Shown here: in pieces, positions 19,746 to 31,214 of the stretch | How positions within the stretch are numbered: position 1 is the first letter of the stretch | Layout of the letters: each line of letters starts with the position of its first letter | Source of the DNA: Angiostrongylus vasorum | Taxonomy: Eukaryota > Nematoda > Chromadorea > Rhabditida > Metastrongylidae | DNA: 64,000 nt | Direction: 5' to 3' | NCBI GenBank assembly: GCA_018806985.1 | Contig: JADANN010000443.1 | Coordinates: 2,037,001 to 2,101,000, forward strand | Program-made: the position numbers and the translations under genes | Notes under the pieces: model-generated | What the model was told of the DNA's origin: nothing | Databases searched by the model: none | The model's input: only the letters and a program-made list of their open reading frames with translations

Positions 19746-22169
19746 GTTAACCTGGCTACCACAAAATATTTGACGCTTCTAAAACAGTCTCTGCTTTATC
19801 CGTCAAAGCGTACGTACCAAATGGCTATCAATGATTTCAGATGTAATACGGCCGCTCCATTTCTTGCGTGGATACGATTTGCTAAGTGATACAATGTAAA
19901 GCAGCGAAAGACGTGCAATCATGCACATGTGTTATCGTCAAAAAGACCCATGAAGGCTAATCACTCGTCGAAGTAATAGAAGTTGCGAAGGTGACAAAAA
20001 AAACACCGAATGTCCCCATTTAACCTGGTGCAGTGAGCAATTCATTATCAGTACGTTTGAGGACTTAGGAGGACACAGTGTTGTACAGTCATTACGGAAT
20101 GAACTCATGTGTACTCATGTATACTCGCGCCAGTTAGCGCAAGTCAAAATTGCCTTAACCGTAATTCATTTCTCGAAATCACATAAACTACCAAAAAAGA
20201 TGGATTGAGGAGATCCTCTATACTCTACAGCTCATGAGCTGATTCAAAGCACGACCTCAAACGCGGACAATTAAACCTGAAGGTGCGAAGCAAAAGTGAT
20301 CTTTGTACATGGTCACGGCAACAGAAGGTAATTTATTCAATTTCATAAAAAAAACATGACGATTGTGTTAGAACACCACAGGACTAGTACCAGCTACTCA
20401 ACCATTTGGCCAAATTTAATATAGATGCTTTTCAACAACACACCGCTCTATTCTAATGTCGACAATGGTTACAAAAACTGTTGTTTTAAAATGTGATAAA
20501 GTGGGCCTAGATTTTAGGCAAGCATAGTGCAAATACCGCTTAAACAACAACATGCAGGGCAAGAACTGTCGTTGACTGAGGGTAGGTTTCCACTTTAAAT
20601 AACACATAGTAAAGAGTGAAATATAGCCATGACTAATAATGTTTGAGACGACGAGCTCACTATTATGATCACCTAATAAAAAAAGAGGGAATTTAACATA
20701 GTTAAATTACTAACTGGGGATAGGTAGGACGACAAAACGATATAATACCAAAATATCACTGAGGTAAGTAATATTAGTAGGTATTAGAGCGTTTCATCCG
20801 ACGACACCATCGTCAAAAAGAAATTACAACACTAAAGGAACTTCGAGAAATGTGCGAAGGATGACGAGAAAGGGTCAGTTCCCAAGCTTCAATAGTTTCA
20901 AAACGTGTTAAGCCATCAATGCTTGAAAGAACTCATCAATAAAATCAAAGAAGTTCAGCACAAGTTCAGCACAGAACTGTGTTATGACGCAGTGAAAAAG
21001 AATGATCGGGAATCAGTGCAGAAAATACTTTTGGTATTTATGCAAAACGACTTCCCTAGCCGGCTCGTAGTACGCGTGCTGAACATGCGACAGCCATCCT
21101 GTGTTTCGAACCCAATCTGCGTCACCGCTTCGCTGAACGTAATAAAAAAAAACTATCCATATACCACTCCACAACTATATGACTGCGACTTAAATTCATT
21201 TCATTGCACTGTTTAGGAACTAGAATATGGCAAAGGCAGTACGGTCAGGAAAAAAAAATTAACACTTTCGCGATGAAGTCAACTAACGATAATTTCTCGA
21301 TCAATAAAGTACTTCAAGAGGTCAGAACTTTATAAATTCATGGAACATACTTAGTGCTACCGCATTAACAGCATGCATAAAATTTATGTGTGTGTCTTTT
21401 TAAACTTAAATACGTTTAGAACTAGGGTTTTCAAAAGATTAAACATGGATTTCCAAGTTTTTAAAATTTGCCATTACAACGCAGCAACTGAGAATAAACG
21501 GTACACTGGGGAAAAACCTTGTATCTTGCAAGACCAAATCTCGTTTGTTCAATTGCTTTCATGTTCAAAATACAAGCGTTGAAGCAAAGAAAAGTGGAAC
21601 AGGACTCCAGAAAATTAGAATTCCATCGTGGAAGAACAAGCAGATTTTTATCCGGTAGGCAAAGATTTACCGATTCTAATAGTTAATAATGGAATTAATA
21701 GAAATCACCACGAGGTGAGCGACAATGGTTTAAAGCTGAAAGTGGCCATAGTTTTCGCATCATATGTCTCCTATGGAGGTCAAATCGACGAGTAAGTGTT
21801 AAAACACATTAAGTGCTACTTGATAAAACTGCTCATGATGCTTAGTTCAGTAAATTCAGAAACAAATCAAAGATATGGTAAATCGATTTTTTTTCTTCAC
21901 TACAATTCAGATTTACCCACTTATGTCCTAAACACCTCTTCTGGTTTTTTTGCTGTATATTCTCCATGTTTTTTCACCACGAAGTTTCTGTCCCACTTTG
22001 AATAGTAATATATGTACAGACTTTCGGCTTCCGCATCGTCCTTGAGCAGTCGGTTATTTTTTCCATTCCTACCTTCGTTTTTGAATTCGGCTTTAACATC
22101 GTCTCCGAATCAACTAGTAGGAAGACCGAGGGAAGGATTTGTTGCCAAAAAGATAACTCCTTTGCATCC
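19746..22169. other. Stretch with one unrecognised open frame
   Basis: The plus-strand frame 20,905-21,216 (about 104 codons, no early ATG) reads LKELINKIKEVQHKFSTEL near its start and includes DAVKKNDRESVQKILLVFM. It looks helical and could be an exon, but I recognise no family and find no flanking exon. The rest shows nothing supported. Confidence 0.3.
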
Positions 22170-22659
22170 AAATCGTGGTGTGGACCTGGATACGCCCTTG
22201 CAAAGTTAAATCAAGTCAGCATTCCAGGGAGGACTAAAGCGATCAACCAGCAATAGACCAGCCTCAGTACCACGCACAGTGGGTGCTCCCGTCTATGACG
22301 TCAGGCGGTGGGACGACCGGTGAGAGGCCACAAAATCTCGGGTTACGCAGGACTGGAACCAGATCTCACGAACACGCACGACACGCCATGGAGACAGTTT
22401 CTTACCCTGCAGTTATACAACACCAGAACACTCTCCACAGATGCCGATCTTCACAATTCTTGAAGCCGAAAATCGCAGAAAATCTCATGTGATCCCATTG
22501 TAAGAAACAAAAACCAGGAAGACCGACATACGCCAACTAAACAACGGGACGCCTTTCATCCGCGGAGAAAAGGTCCTGTCACGAAATATTCGGCGGCGTA
22601 GGCTTTGTCGTCCACTACGAGATCCTCTCCCTCGCATAACTACTCTCGGTTTTCAACTG

Positions 22660-23142
22660 ATGAATAAGAAGATCACAACCATCAATTGCTACTCACCGAC
22701 CGATAAAGCCGATAAGTACGAATTGGATACGTTCTACTTTCAATTGGAGGAAGTTATCCCCAACGATAAATCGTATTGTAAATTTGTTGTCGGAGACTTC
22801 AACGCTAGAGTAGGAAAGGCCAACGACAGCGAGTACAAGATCGAAAATTTTGGAGTAGGAGAAAGAAATGAGAATGGAAACCATCTCGTTGGAAACCTGT
22901 CTGCAGCATGTCTCTTTCATGGGAACTCGTTTTTCCAGAAGAAAGAAAGCCGTAATTGGACATGGGAGTCTCCTAACGGCATGACTCATCCGGAGATCGA
23001 CCACATTCGGACAAACAGAAGACGGTGCCTACTTAGCATATCGGTATCCCTGTCATTCTCTCCTGATTCCTATCATCGCTTTCTTCGCCCTATGAATCGA
23101 TCCAACTGTAAGCTGGAAAAGAACTCTCTTCATCGATCATAA
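22660..23142 (+). pseudogene. RTE family B endonuclease domain
   Basis: An open frame of about 160 codons reads KITTINCYSPTDKADKYELD, KFVVGDFNARVGKAN and [18 protein letters not shown]. These are the GDFNA and SPN...EIDHI catalytic blocks of the apurinic-like endonuclease of RTE elements. Unlike the copy at 5.2 kb, the EIDH block is intact here. The N-terminal block is in a different frame upstream, so the domain is incomplete. Confidence 0.85.
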
Positions 23143-23807
23143 GGAAAAAGTCAAACTGTATATGAAGAGAACATTCTGAATAAAATCCTATGAAAACGTG
23201 ATTGGCAGATTAAAGAAGACCTGACTGAAGACTACGAGCTGCTTGTCGAATGACTGAAAAGCTGTATCGAATTTACCTCAATTCCCCAAGCAAGATGATC
23301 GAATCGCATCTCCATTAGCATTGAGTTGCTCGAAAAGAGGAAGAAACTGAAGTTTGATCCTACTGCAATACGTTTAACACGGCCAGTAATAAACGCCAGC
23401 TGCACAACAGCTTTGCAGGAAGATCTAGATCAGTACAGGCAGAAGAGACTACTGGAAGCAGCAGCGAAAACAGCGGTCTGAAAAAATGTCGTCGGTTCTT
23501 GTGTGACTACAGTGTTCCAGTGTTAGCTTTGATGAATGAAGATGGGATCGTCAAAGCTTCCTGCCTAATATACCCGTTGGAGAAAAACCACATGAAATTC
23601 TTATGTAGGAGGTTCGAGTTGCGATAGAAAGCAGGAAAACAGGCACAACTCCGAACCCGATAATATCACTGCCAACTTCTTAAGAGCTGGAAGCCACAAT
23701 TTACATATACTTATTGAAAACCATATGACAGTCTACGATGAAGAGGAAACAACCCAGACCAGTGGAGTACGTCGCGCACAATCATCCTGCCCAAGAAAGG
23801 TGACCGC

Positions 23808-24300
23808 ATGGATCATCGTAACTGTCGTCTGATATGCATGTTGAATGGACTCTGCAAGCTCTTCACGAAGATTATCCTCTGGCGCATATCAAGGACATTG
23901 GACGAGGCGCAATCAGTGGAGCAACTACCTCTTACTATGCCCACGGGAAAAGGGGTTCGACAGAACGACACAATATCGCCAAAGTTGTTTACTGTCGCAT
24001 TGCAGTGGACAATGAAGTCACTCGACTGGGATGAGAAAGGCTTACGTATTGATGGAAAATTCTTACCAAACCTTCGTTTCACCGACGATATCTCTGATCG
24101 CAGAGACCACCCCACACGTACACCCTGGGCGATCAATGAACACGGAAAACAATATGAAGAAGAAATTAGATGGAAGAAGGAGAGCAGCATGTGCCGCATT
24201 AGGGCATTTCAAAGAAGCCACCGACCAACTGACGGACCGGAAATTCCACGCTCACCTTTAGGATTCAATGATCCTTGCAGCACTCTGTTACGCTGCTGAG
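23808..24300 (+). pseudogene. RTE family B reverse transcriptase, internally deleted
   Basis: The frame reads DHRNCRLICMLNGLCKLF (RPICLL block decayed to RLICML), RISRTLDEAQSVEQ, and then jumps straight to GKGVRQNDTISPKLF and LRFTDDISD. The GFRKG and FIDFQKAFDS blocks between them are missing, a deletion of roughly 70-80 codons. GVRQGD is GVRQND and FADD is FTDD. Confidence 0.8.
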
Positions 24301-24499
24301 ACGTGAGCTGATAATTCAACCACGTCAACAATACTCCGCACTATTCACAGAGTGCTTAAACGATGTCTTCTGAAATATAAGCGGCACTTTCAATATCTAG
24401 CCGGAATATGAAGATATTCGAAATCCGTCATATCTTCGGGATGTACATCGATAGCGAAACAGATGAGCCGGTCACATGATGCGAACAGACGACAGAACG

Positions 24500-24840
24500 A
24501 CGAAAAGAACTGTAGAGTGGATCCCATGGGAATGCAGACGTTCCCAAGTACTGCCGCCTACACGTTGGGTGTATGTGTTCGTAACCAAAGTTAGTCGGCT
24601 GTAGACGCAGCTGCAGTTGTTTTACAGATCACAGTATGAGACTAGCACGCGCCACCATGCTTGAATAAAATGAGTAGAAACAGTTGTAGAGTGAACCCTG
24701 TGAAGATGCAGTATTCTCCCAGGACGAGCACCGATACGTTGGGCTGACGTATTCGTAAGCAAAGTCAAACAGATTTACTCGCAGCTGCACTTATTCTAAA
24801 GATCACGGTAAATTCTCACACCTGCTACCATTCTCGAATC
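24500..24840 (+). repeat. Tandem duplication in family B C-terminal region
   Basis: Two imperfect copies of about 165-170 bases lie head to tail. Each has GTAGAGTGGATCCC/GTAGAGTGAACCC, then AGATGCAG-like, CGTTGGG, GTATTCGTAA-CAAAGT, GCAGCTGCA and AGATCACGGT/AGATCACAGT in the same order. The encoded motif is the PPTRW...VFVTKV block of the retrotransposon tail. Confidence 0.7.
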
Positions 24841-25064
24841 AAACCACCACCATGGACGGCGGCTGCGAAGAAAAGCAACGAATAGCAAATGTGCTGGGAT
24901 CCGCACAACTCGTGAAGACGGACCGTCCAAGTATCCAAGTAAGTAATATTTGCGCACATGTAATAAACCTAGGCAGTTGTCACGTCAGATATTCTGGGAC
25001 CTTCTACAGTAACTTTGGAGTGAACCAACACATATGGCTGAGGGCAAAGAACTTTTATATCTTC

Positions 25065-25066
25065 AC

Positions 25067-25119
<53 letters not shown>

Positions 25120-25212
25120 TATGCATGCATATACGTATACGTGTATACACATGTATATTTGCATACATATGCACATATGCATTTATACGTACATATATAC
25201 ATATATAGCTGT
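25065..25212. repeat. TA-rich microsatellite
   Basis: A run of about 20 TA dinucleotides near 25,070-25,113 is followed by degenerate ATAC/ATGC/GTATAC purine-pyrimidine alternation to about 25,212. Long open frames on both strands here (YIYIYIYI) are artefacts. Confidence 0.9.
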
Positions 25213-25519
25213 ATATGGCCGACATGTCTGACCGGACTGTACCAGTCTAACATGTATTGATAAGCGAAACGTAAGGCGTGGGGACAACAAATGGTGATGA
25301 TATAAGATCATTTGGAATCTGCTTTCAGACAGAAAATACTGGACTACCAAGACTGAGGGTCCACTTGAGCAATAATTCATCCCTCTGTAAATGTTCCATT
25401 GGACTCGAATTTGTGAGCAAGGTATGAGAAACCATTGGCTCACCTTCACTTGGACGTTTGGAAGACAAGATGACATTGTTTAAATTTTCCCTAATAACAA
25501 TCACAAGGTGTATCACAAT

Positions 25520-25860
25520 TATCACAAGCGCGGTGATAGTTCCATTCCGCTCCGGGTCAACCAAGCCTCTCATCTCTCCGGGGTGGGGAACTTGACGCCG
25601 GACTTGTTTGAGAAAAAAAATCGCTGTTTGCACTCCAATTGGGAACGCTCCAGCCCCTGCTGTCTCGGGACTCGAGGAAGAACTGCTCGACCAGCATTCT
25701 ACGACATTCAAGATGAAATAGAAATCCTCAAGCAGCAACCGAAGTCACGTAAAAGTTGGAAGATCTTCGTGAACAATGGATGCGAGGAAACGAATCGAAT
25801 GTGAGAATTGCTGGGGTCCACACAGTAGACGTGGAGACAGATCAAGTAAAATAAAGAAAA
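25520..25860 (+). mobile_element. SINE-II copy, 5'-truncated
   Basis: Conserved blocks in order are CATTCCGCTCCGGGTCAACC, CTCATCTCTCCGGGGTGGGG, GCCGGACTTGTTTGAG, TGCACTCCAATTGGGAACG, CGACATTCAAGATGAAAT, GGATGCGAGGAAACGAATCG and CACACAGTAGACGTG. These match the minus-strand copy at 35,495-35,850. The A-box region is missing or unrecognisable. Confidence 0.75.
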
Positions 25861-27869
25861 AATAAAGAAAACAATCATAAGAGACATAAACTGTAAAACC
25901 TAAGGAATCTTTTTTTTTGAACATGATGTTTACAGCACTGGTCAAGAAGAAGATAGCGTGTTATGGTTTCGAAAGAGACGCTATTTCGATGTATGCAGTT
26001 AATCAATAAATGCATTCTGCCTGCCTAACCAACCACTGAAGCGGGACAACTCGTCCTGTGTAAAAATCATGGCAGGAACAGTGTCAATGGAACAAACACT
26101 ATTCGCGAAGATGTTGATTTTTTTTATGACGGTTGATGATTCTGCATAACTGGCTGCTTCATGAGTTGAGAGACATGCGCCAGATATGTGTGATAAATAG
26201 ATGGGTAAAATTCGTCAATGGATTAACAAATCACTGAGTACTGTACTTATAAGTCAGAACTAAAAAAAGAGGAACTGTTTTCAGTGACGAGATGTGGCCA
26301 GAGATTGGTTTAAAGAAAAGTATATAAAAACATACTACGAATGTGTATACAAGATACGTCTCGAAATAAATGGTCCTATCCTCGTTTACCACAACCAGTT
26401 AAAAAACCAACCTCAAAAACAGCAATTGAGAACACCAGCAGTATCAGCATAAATAAAAACGTTGGGAAAAACAAGTTCGTACACCAGGTGAACGAGCGAT
26501 GAGACCTATCGTCTGCGCGCCGCACAGAGCCATTCTTCAATGGAACACATTTCTTTACATCAGTATTAGATGAGGTGTTTGCTAACAGCGATACGGTTGG
26601 CTCCTTACTTGTTGCGTTATCTTCTTGAGACCCTTCCGGTTCAGGCTAAAATTATGATAATAAAGTCTTCATTTCGCGACGCCTGCAGTGTCCGCAACAA
26701 GTGTGCACACTTTCAAAAATATGCCAACTCAGAAATTCAAGAAGCGGAGAGAAATCCAACACAATCGGTTGTATGAGAAAAGTAATGATTGCTTCTATTT
26801 TCACAGTGATTCATATTTTCCGAACAAAAGAACCAAAATTTAGTAAATCATTCGAAGAATGCTGACAACTTTCATTGTCTAAAACTTCTAAGTGAACATT
26901 TTTAAGATAATCCAATCTGTTGCTTACATTTATAAACCATTAGTTTTACTTTGCTCCACTTCTACCTTAAATATCGGTTTCATTCTCAATGATTTTCACA
27001 GATTTTAATCCAATACTGCAATTCCGCTAAGCATCGCGCTAAACTCCAGCTAGCATTACTCAATTCTCTATTCGGCCACTTCTCATGTCATAACTGCTCA
27101 TTGGACTGAACTCGCTTAAGAGATATGAAGAGAACTACACTTTTGCTATGACGGACTTTAGTTTTTTTTTCTTTTTTTGAAAAACTAGCCAAGATTAACG
27201 CTCATAGCATCACTCAATTTTTAGCTAATCCTGAGAGATGCAATGAACTACGTGAAATAAGTGACCCTACAAAAAGCTCATTGCCGTAACTAGCAATTCG
27301 ACGGCCACGAACACATACCTTCAAGATGAGATGGCAAAAAACTGGAGTGGGGAGGGACTGACGTTTGAAACTGGTTGTTGCATAAATATCGATGTTGTAA
27401 GGCTGATGTAGAAAGGACGGTGAATATTTCCTACTAATACCGACAAAATGGACGTACGAACTGATTTTCACTAATAACGGCCAGCAATAACCTGTCCTTT
27501 CAGTTTCAATACAACACATCAACATATAGTGAACTATTAACTGAAATAAAAGTCGTTGGAATCTACAGACAATTGTCAAAATTAGTGGAGCTCTAATTTC
27601 TTGGGATCCACACAGTGCTTCTGTGCGTCGTCATTCTGTACAGTTACAGTGTTTCAGTTAAATAAGAACCTTTTCTATACGACTGCCAAGTCCTCAAACC
27701 CCCCAAGACGACTAGTTACCAAGGAATTACTGAAAACTGTTAAAAACCAGCACAGTAATGAATGAGTTATGAATTTTATAAACACATTTTGTAAGCTGCT
27801 CTGGTTTCTCTATGGATTCGCTCTCTTCTCTGGTTTCCGAGCAATACTTTTCCTAACAATAAGTTCACA
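25861..27869. other. Stretch without supported gene
   Basis: Only short chance frames occur here (for example 26,570-26,776 plus, 27,214-27,579 minus). I see no domain, splice-supported exon or shared repeat. Confidence 0.45.
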
Positions 27870-28530
27870 ATGGCTTCACGCCCGTCAAAGTACTGCACTC
27901 AAGGCAAAGAAATCGCATCGTCTTGCTTCATGAAATCAAATTAGGACAAATAAATGAAAAAAGGCCTGAAATATCTATCGCTAATGTATGAGCCCAGAGA
28001 AGCGCTTCTGAAAGCACTGCGCAGTCGTTCCAAAGGTTTTGTACCGAAGATAAGACTCTTGGTAATGAAGGTCGTAGGTTCCCATCAACAGTTGACGATG
28101 ATCATCTGAAGCCGATAATCGAAGATGTCACTCTAAAAACTGCTTCAAAGGTATACTTCAAAGGACTTGACGAAAATCAATCAACAACCGCCCATCATTT
28201 CAAAAACACTTGAAAGATGAGGAACGTAGACAAACTACTGCCGCACGACCACGAACATAGAATGAAAATAAAAAACCATCGTTAAGTTTTTTCTACGCTT
28301 CTGTTGCGTAGAAAAAAATCACCAATTTCTCGATCGTTTTTATGATTTATGGTGTTCGATGAAGAAAAGTGCATCTTATATGGGAACCGATAACGATGAC
28401 CTCAGTGACTGAACTGAGACAACACTCCTAAACGTTTTCCAAAAACGAACTTCCACCAAAAGAAGGTTATAGTGGCCATATGCCATTCTAAAGATGAAAC
28501 TACCCAATACAAAACAACGTGAGTAACGGC
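27870..28530 (+). pseudogene. Dead mariner transposase (Tc1/mariner)
   Basis: Remains of a mariner transposase with stops and frameshifts. One frame at about 28,018-28,210 reads TAQSFQRFCTEDKTLGNEG, then RRFPSTVDDDHLKPIIED, matching the helix-turn-helix-to-linker section (WFQRFRSGD-SLEDE-GRPS-VDDDxLKxxIE). Further on, FDEEKCILYGNR matches the DEKW-LYDN catalytic block, and RFPKTNFHQKKVIVAICHS matches the PKxxLHxKKVMxxVWW block. Inactive; terminal inverted repeats were not recognised. Confidence 0.7.
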
Positions 28531-28669
28531 ATAACCAAAGCCATTAACACAGGTTAACAAAGTCTATTGTTCGGCAACGTTCAAATACACAAAAGAACTG
28601 ATGTTCAATAATGTTTTAACTTGTACTCACTGCCTATTTTTTTTTCACGGCAAGGATAAATAAACAAAG

Positions 28670-28934
28670 CTCTTGGCATTGACTAATCCACTGGGGACGC
28701 GCCATGGATTCGACTTCATTAAAAATCGTTTGAAACTGACTGAATGCATATCTGGTCTTTACAATGACTCGCGGTGGCCTACCAATGTATCGAGCCAGTG
28801 CTGCTATCGTCCCAAACAAATATGGTAACAATTTCCTGACCCTGGAGGAATGGCAAGCTTGGTAGGCCAAGGGCGCGGGAATCAATCCCATGTGTATTGC
28901 AGGGCGCCTCCGACCACTGCACCACACGCACCCC
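28670..28934 (-). mobile_element. SINE-I copy
   Basis: Minus-strand near full-length copy. The head at 28,934 reads GTGCGTGTGGTGCAGTGGTC and GGAGGCGCCCTGCAATACAC with B-box-like GGGATTGATTCCC. The tail at 28,670 is TCAATGCCAAGAGC-like. Core blocks match the other copies. Confidence 0.83.
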
Positions 28935-28999
28935 AGAGCACCACTTTTTCACATTATACGACGCCTCACGGTAGGATATGATGTGGAAAGCAACCACAC

Positions 29000-29191
29000 A
29001 GATGCTGAGATATTTGCAAAACTCTGAACCTCAGCTGGGTTTCGAACCTGCAGCTAACCTTTTCGTGGTTCACGTGCTATCCACCACACTGACAGAAGTC
29101 TTGCTTTGCCTTTCTTATGGCCAATTCTTTTTTATAACTGCAGGTTTGAAACCCATCTAAGGTTCTGAGTTTTGTTAAAACCTCAGCATCT
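29000..29191. repeat. Foldback element
   Basis: The left arm 29,000-29,052 (GATGCTGAGATATTTGCAAA, CTCTGAACCTCAGCTGGG, TTTCGAACCTGCAG) pairs with the right arm 29,138-29,191 (CTGCAGGTTTGAAACCCA, GGTTCTGAGTTTTG, CCTCAGCATC). The arms are about 53 bases around a loop of about 85. On the minus strand the arm contains GGTTCGAAACCC, a perfect pol III B-box core. The start GATGCTGAGATATTTGC is shared with the family at 13.4, 38.2, 48.4 and 62.7 kb. Confidence 0.8.
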
Positions 29192-30654
29192 TTGTAATGT
29201 TGAATAAGTTTGAACGCCTTCAGAACTACGCTGTCTAGTATAAAACCGATCGGTCACTTATCAACTATCAATTTTTTCCCGCGCAGAATTCATCGCTAAC
29301 GAATGTTGAGAATTTTGAGCCGTTGTAATAAATAAACTTATAGCCGCTTAGCAAAAAAATATGTAGATTCTAATCCCTTTCGCTTTGATTGGTAATGTTG
29401 TATTTAAACCCGGTGAGTAATAGCATTTCAACGTTGCCAGCTGACGAATGAGCAACAGACTCGGAGTTTGCTAACTCCACTAAGTAACTCGATTCAAGCA
29501 CAGTGACAGTCTACTCATCGGTAAAACGTGAAACAATCCCTCTAAAATCACAAATTCACGCCATCTGAAAGAAAACTAAGAACATCGACATTACTAAACA
29601 AGTCTTCTGAACATAAAAGGCAAAAGAACTTTTAACATAGCAGGAGACAGCATGCCAAAAGCGTTGACGGTAAAAGTGGAAAAGGAAAGATGCTGGAAAT
29701 AAACACGCAACTACAACCACTACAAGCACCTAGACATTCACAACTATGCAAAATTAGCAAATCAGTAGGCACACAACGCTTAATTTGCTACTATATACAG
29801 AAAGGTATGGCATATCAAGTTTTCTAAGCATTGATTCAATAGATTTCGGCAATAGAATCAAGATTTGAGAATAGTTATCTTAGAATAAACGAAATATGTC
29901 ATACCGATGCAGTTGGACTGCGCTCGAACTTGACCAAACGCACGGTGAACGACGTCTGAAATTATCCCCAAGAATGAAACTGAGCAAAAGTTGCCGGGAA
30001 GTAAACTATTTAAGGACATTATGGAAAATCACTTCCAAAAGCTTTTTTTTCTCATAATGAAAAACATACGAATTACAAAGTATTAGTCTCCACAAGTGCT
30101 ATAAGTAGTAAGAAAGAGTTACAAGACAAATAACTACAAGAGCATGCACATATCAACTCAAGCCATAAGAGAAACGTCCGGAACCTCTGTGGGGTCGAAA
30201 AATATGAATGAAATACATGAGGTGGATGAAGGACATATTTAACAACACAGAGGATTGTTACTAACGACGAAGACACTTCATGACACCGTTCTGGGGAGAG
30301 GCACTTTTGGCCGGTGTGTATTGATTTGAGTTCAGACCGTACGTGGAAAACAGACATCTTCCCATGTGGTCTCCATCGAAAATTGGTTCTCATCACGTAT
30401 GTGTTAAATTTGAGTCGGTTTTGTCTATGAGGAATATTGACCGTGCCGATTATATTTTTTCACTATTCTTGCATGGCTGGAAAAAGGTGAAGAAATTCCA
30501 AAGGTTTACGAAGGGTTAAGTAAACAACAAAAACAATAAACTTGAGAATTTCTCGTAGAAAAAGTACTTTCAGTATACGGTAAGAGCCTTTATGCTCACT
30601 ATTAAATCCCATCACGAGACAATTTCCGGCAGTATATAAACGGAGCGACGCAAA
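29192..30654. other. Stretch without supported gene
   Basis: AT-rich sequence with short frames only (for example 30,073-30,396 minus). Nothing here is recognisable or shared with other parts of the window. Confidence 0.45.
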
Positions 30655-30913
30655 TGGACGCGTGTGGTGCAGTGGTCGGAGGCGGGATCGATAGCCGCGG
30701 TCCAGGCTCAACAAACCTTCCATCCCTCCGAGGTCGGCAAATTGGTACCAAACTTGTCTGGGAGGATAGTACAACTGGGTCGATACATCGGTAGGCCACT
30801 GTGAGTCATTTCAAAAATCAGGTATGCATTCACCTCCAAACGATGCTTAATGAAGTCGAATGCATGGCGCATCCTTCAGGGATTGATCAACGCCGAGAGC
30901 CTTTCTTAATTTT
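30655..30913 (+). mobile_element. SINE-I copy
   Basis: The head GGACGCGTGTGGTGCAGTGG with a short deletion before GGGATCGATAGCC is followed by an intact core (GAGGTCGGCAAATTGGTACC, GGGAGGATAGTACAACTG) and the tail CAACGCCGAGAGCC plus T-rich end. Confidence 0.83.
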
Positions 30914-31214
30914 TTTTTTTTGTGTAAACGGAGGGTAGTTGTTATGGTGCAAATCCAACAGTTCCCAATGTAAAGCTTTAATACAACAAAAGTGTATGTA
31001 ATATGTAAGTCCTACTTATTTTTCGAAACCTTGAGATGTGACAGATGAAAATGAACTGAAGACAAGTGTTCAATTTATCGCTGGCATACTATCCAGCTTG
31101 TAACAAGATTCTTCCGCTATCACAGATATACAATTAAAAATTGAATAGTATTACAGTCAAACGACGAAGCAGCTTTATAAAAGCAAATTGGGTATAGGAT
31201 AAAACACAACTTAC

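Larger units (their letters stand above)
22170..24960 (+). mobile_element. RTE-like family B, long copy with internal deletion
   Basis: A leader (22,170-22,640) is followed by an endonuclease frame and reverse transcriptase remnants, then a C-terminal region to about 24,960 whose last bases (GTCCAAGTATCCAAGTAAGT) match the end of the solo leader repeats. Several frames are needed to follow it, and it lacks the central fingers-palm section of the reverse transcriptase, so it is inactive. Confidence 0.82.

Noticed and set aside
24852..25253. Long frames of repeated Tyr-Ile on both strands
   Set aside because: Translation of the TA microsatellite; no coding signal.
29020..29060. Perfect B box GGTTCGAAACCC suggesting a tRNA gene
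   Set aside because: No cloverleaf or acceptor stem could be drawn around it, and it lies in the arm of a foldback repeat.
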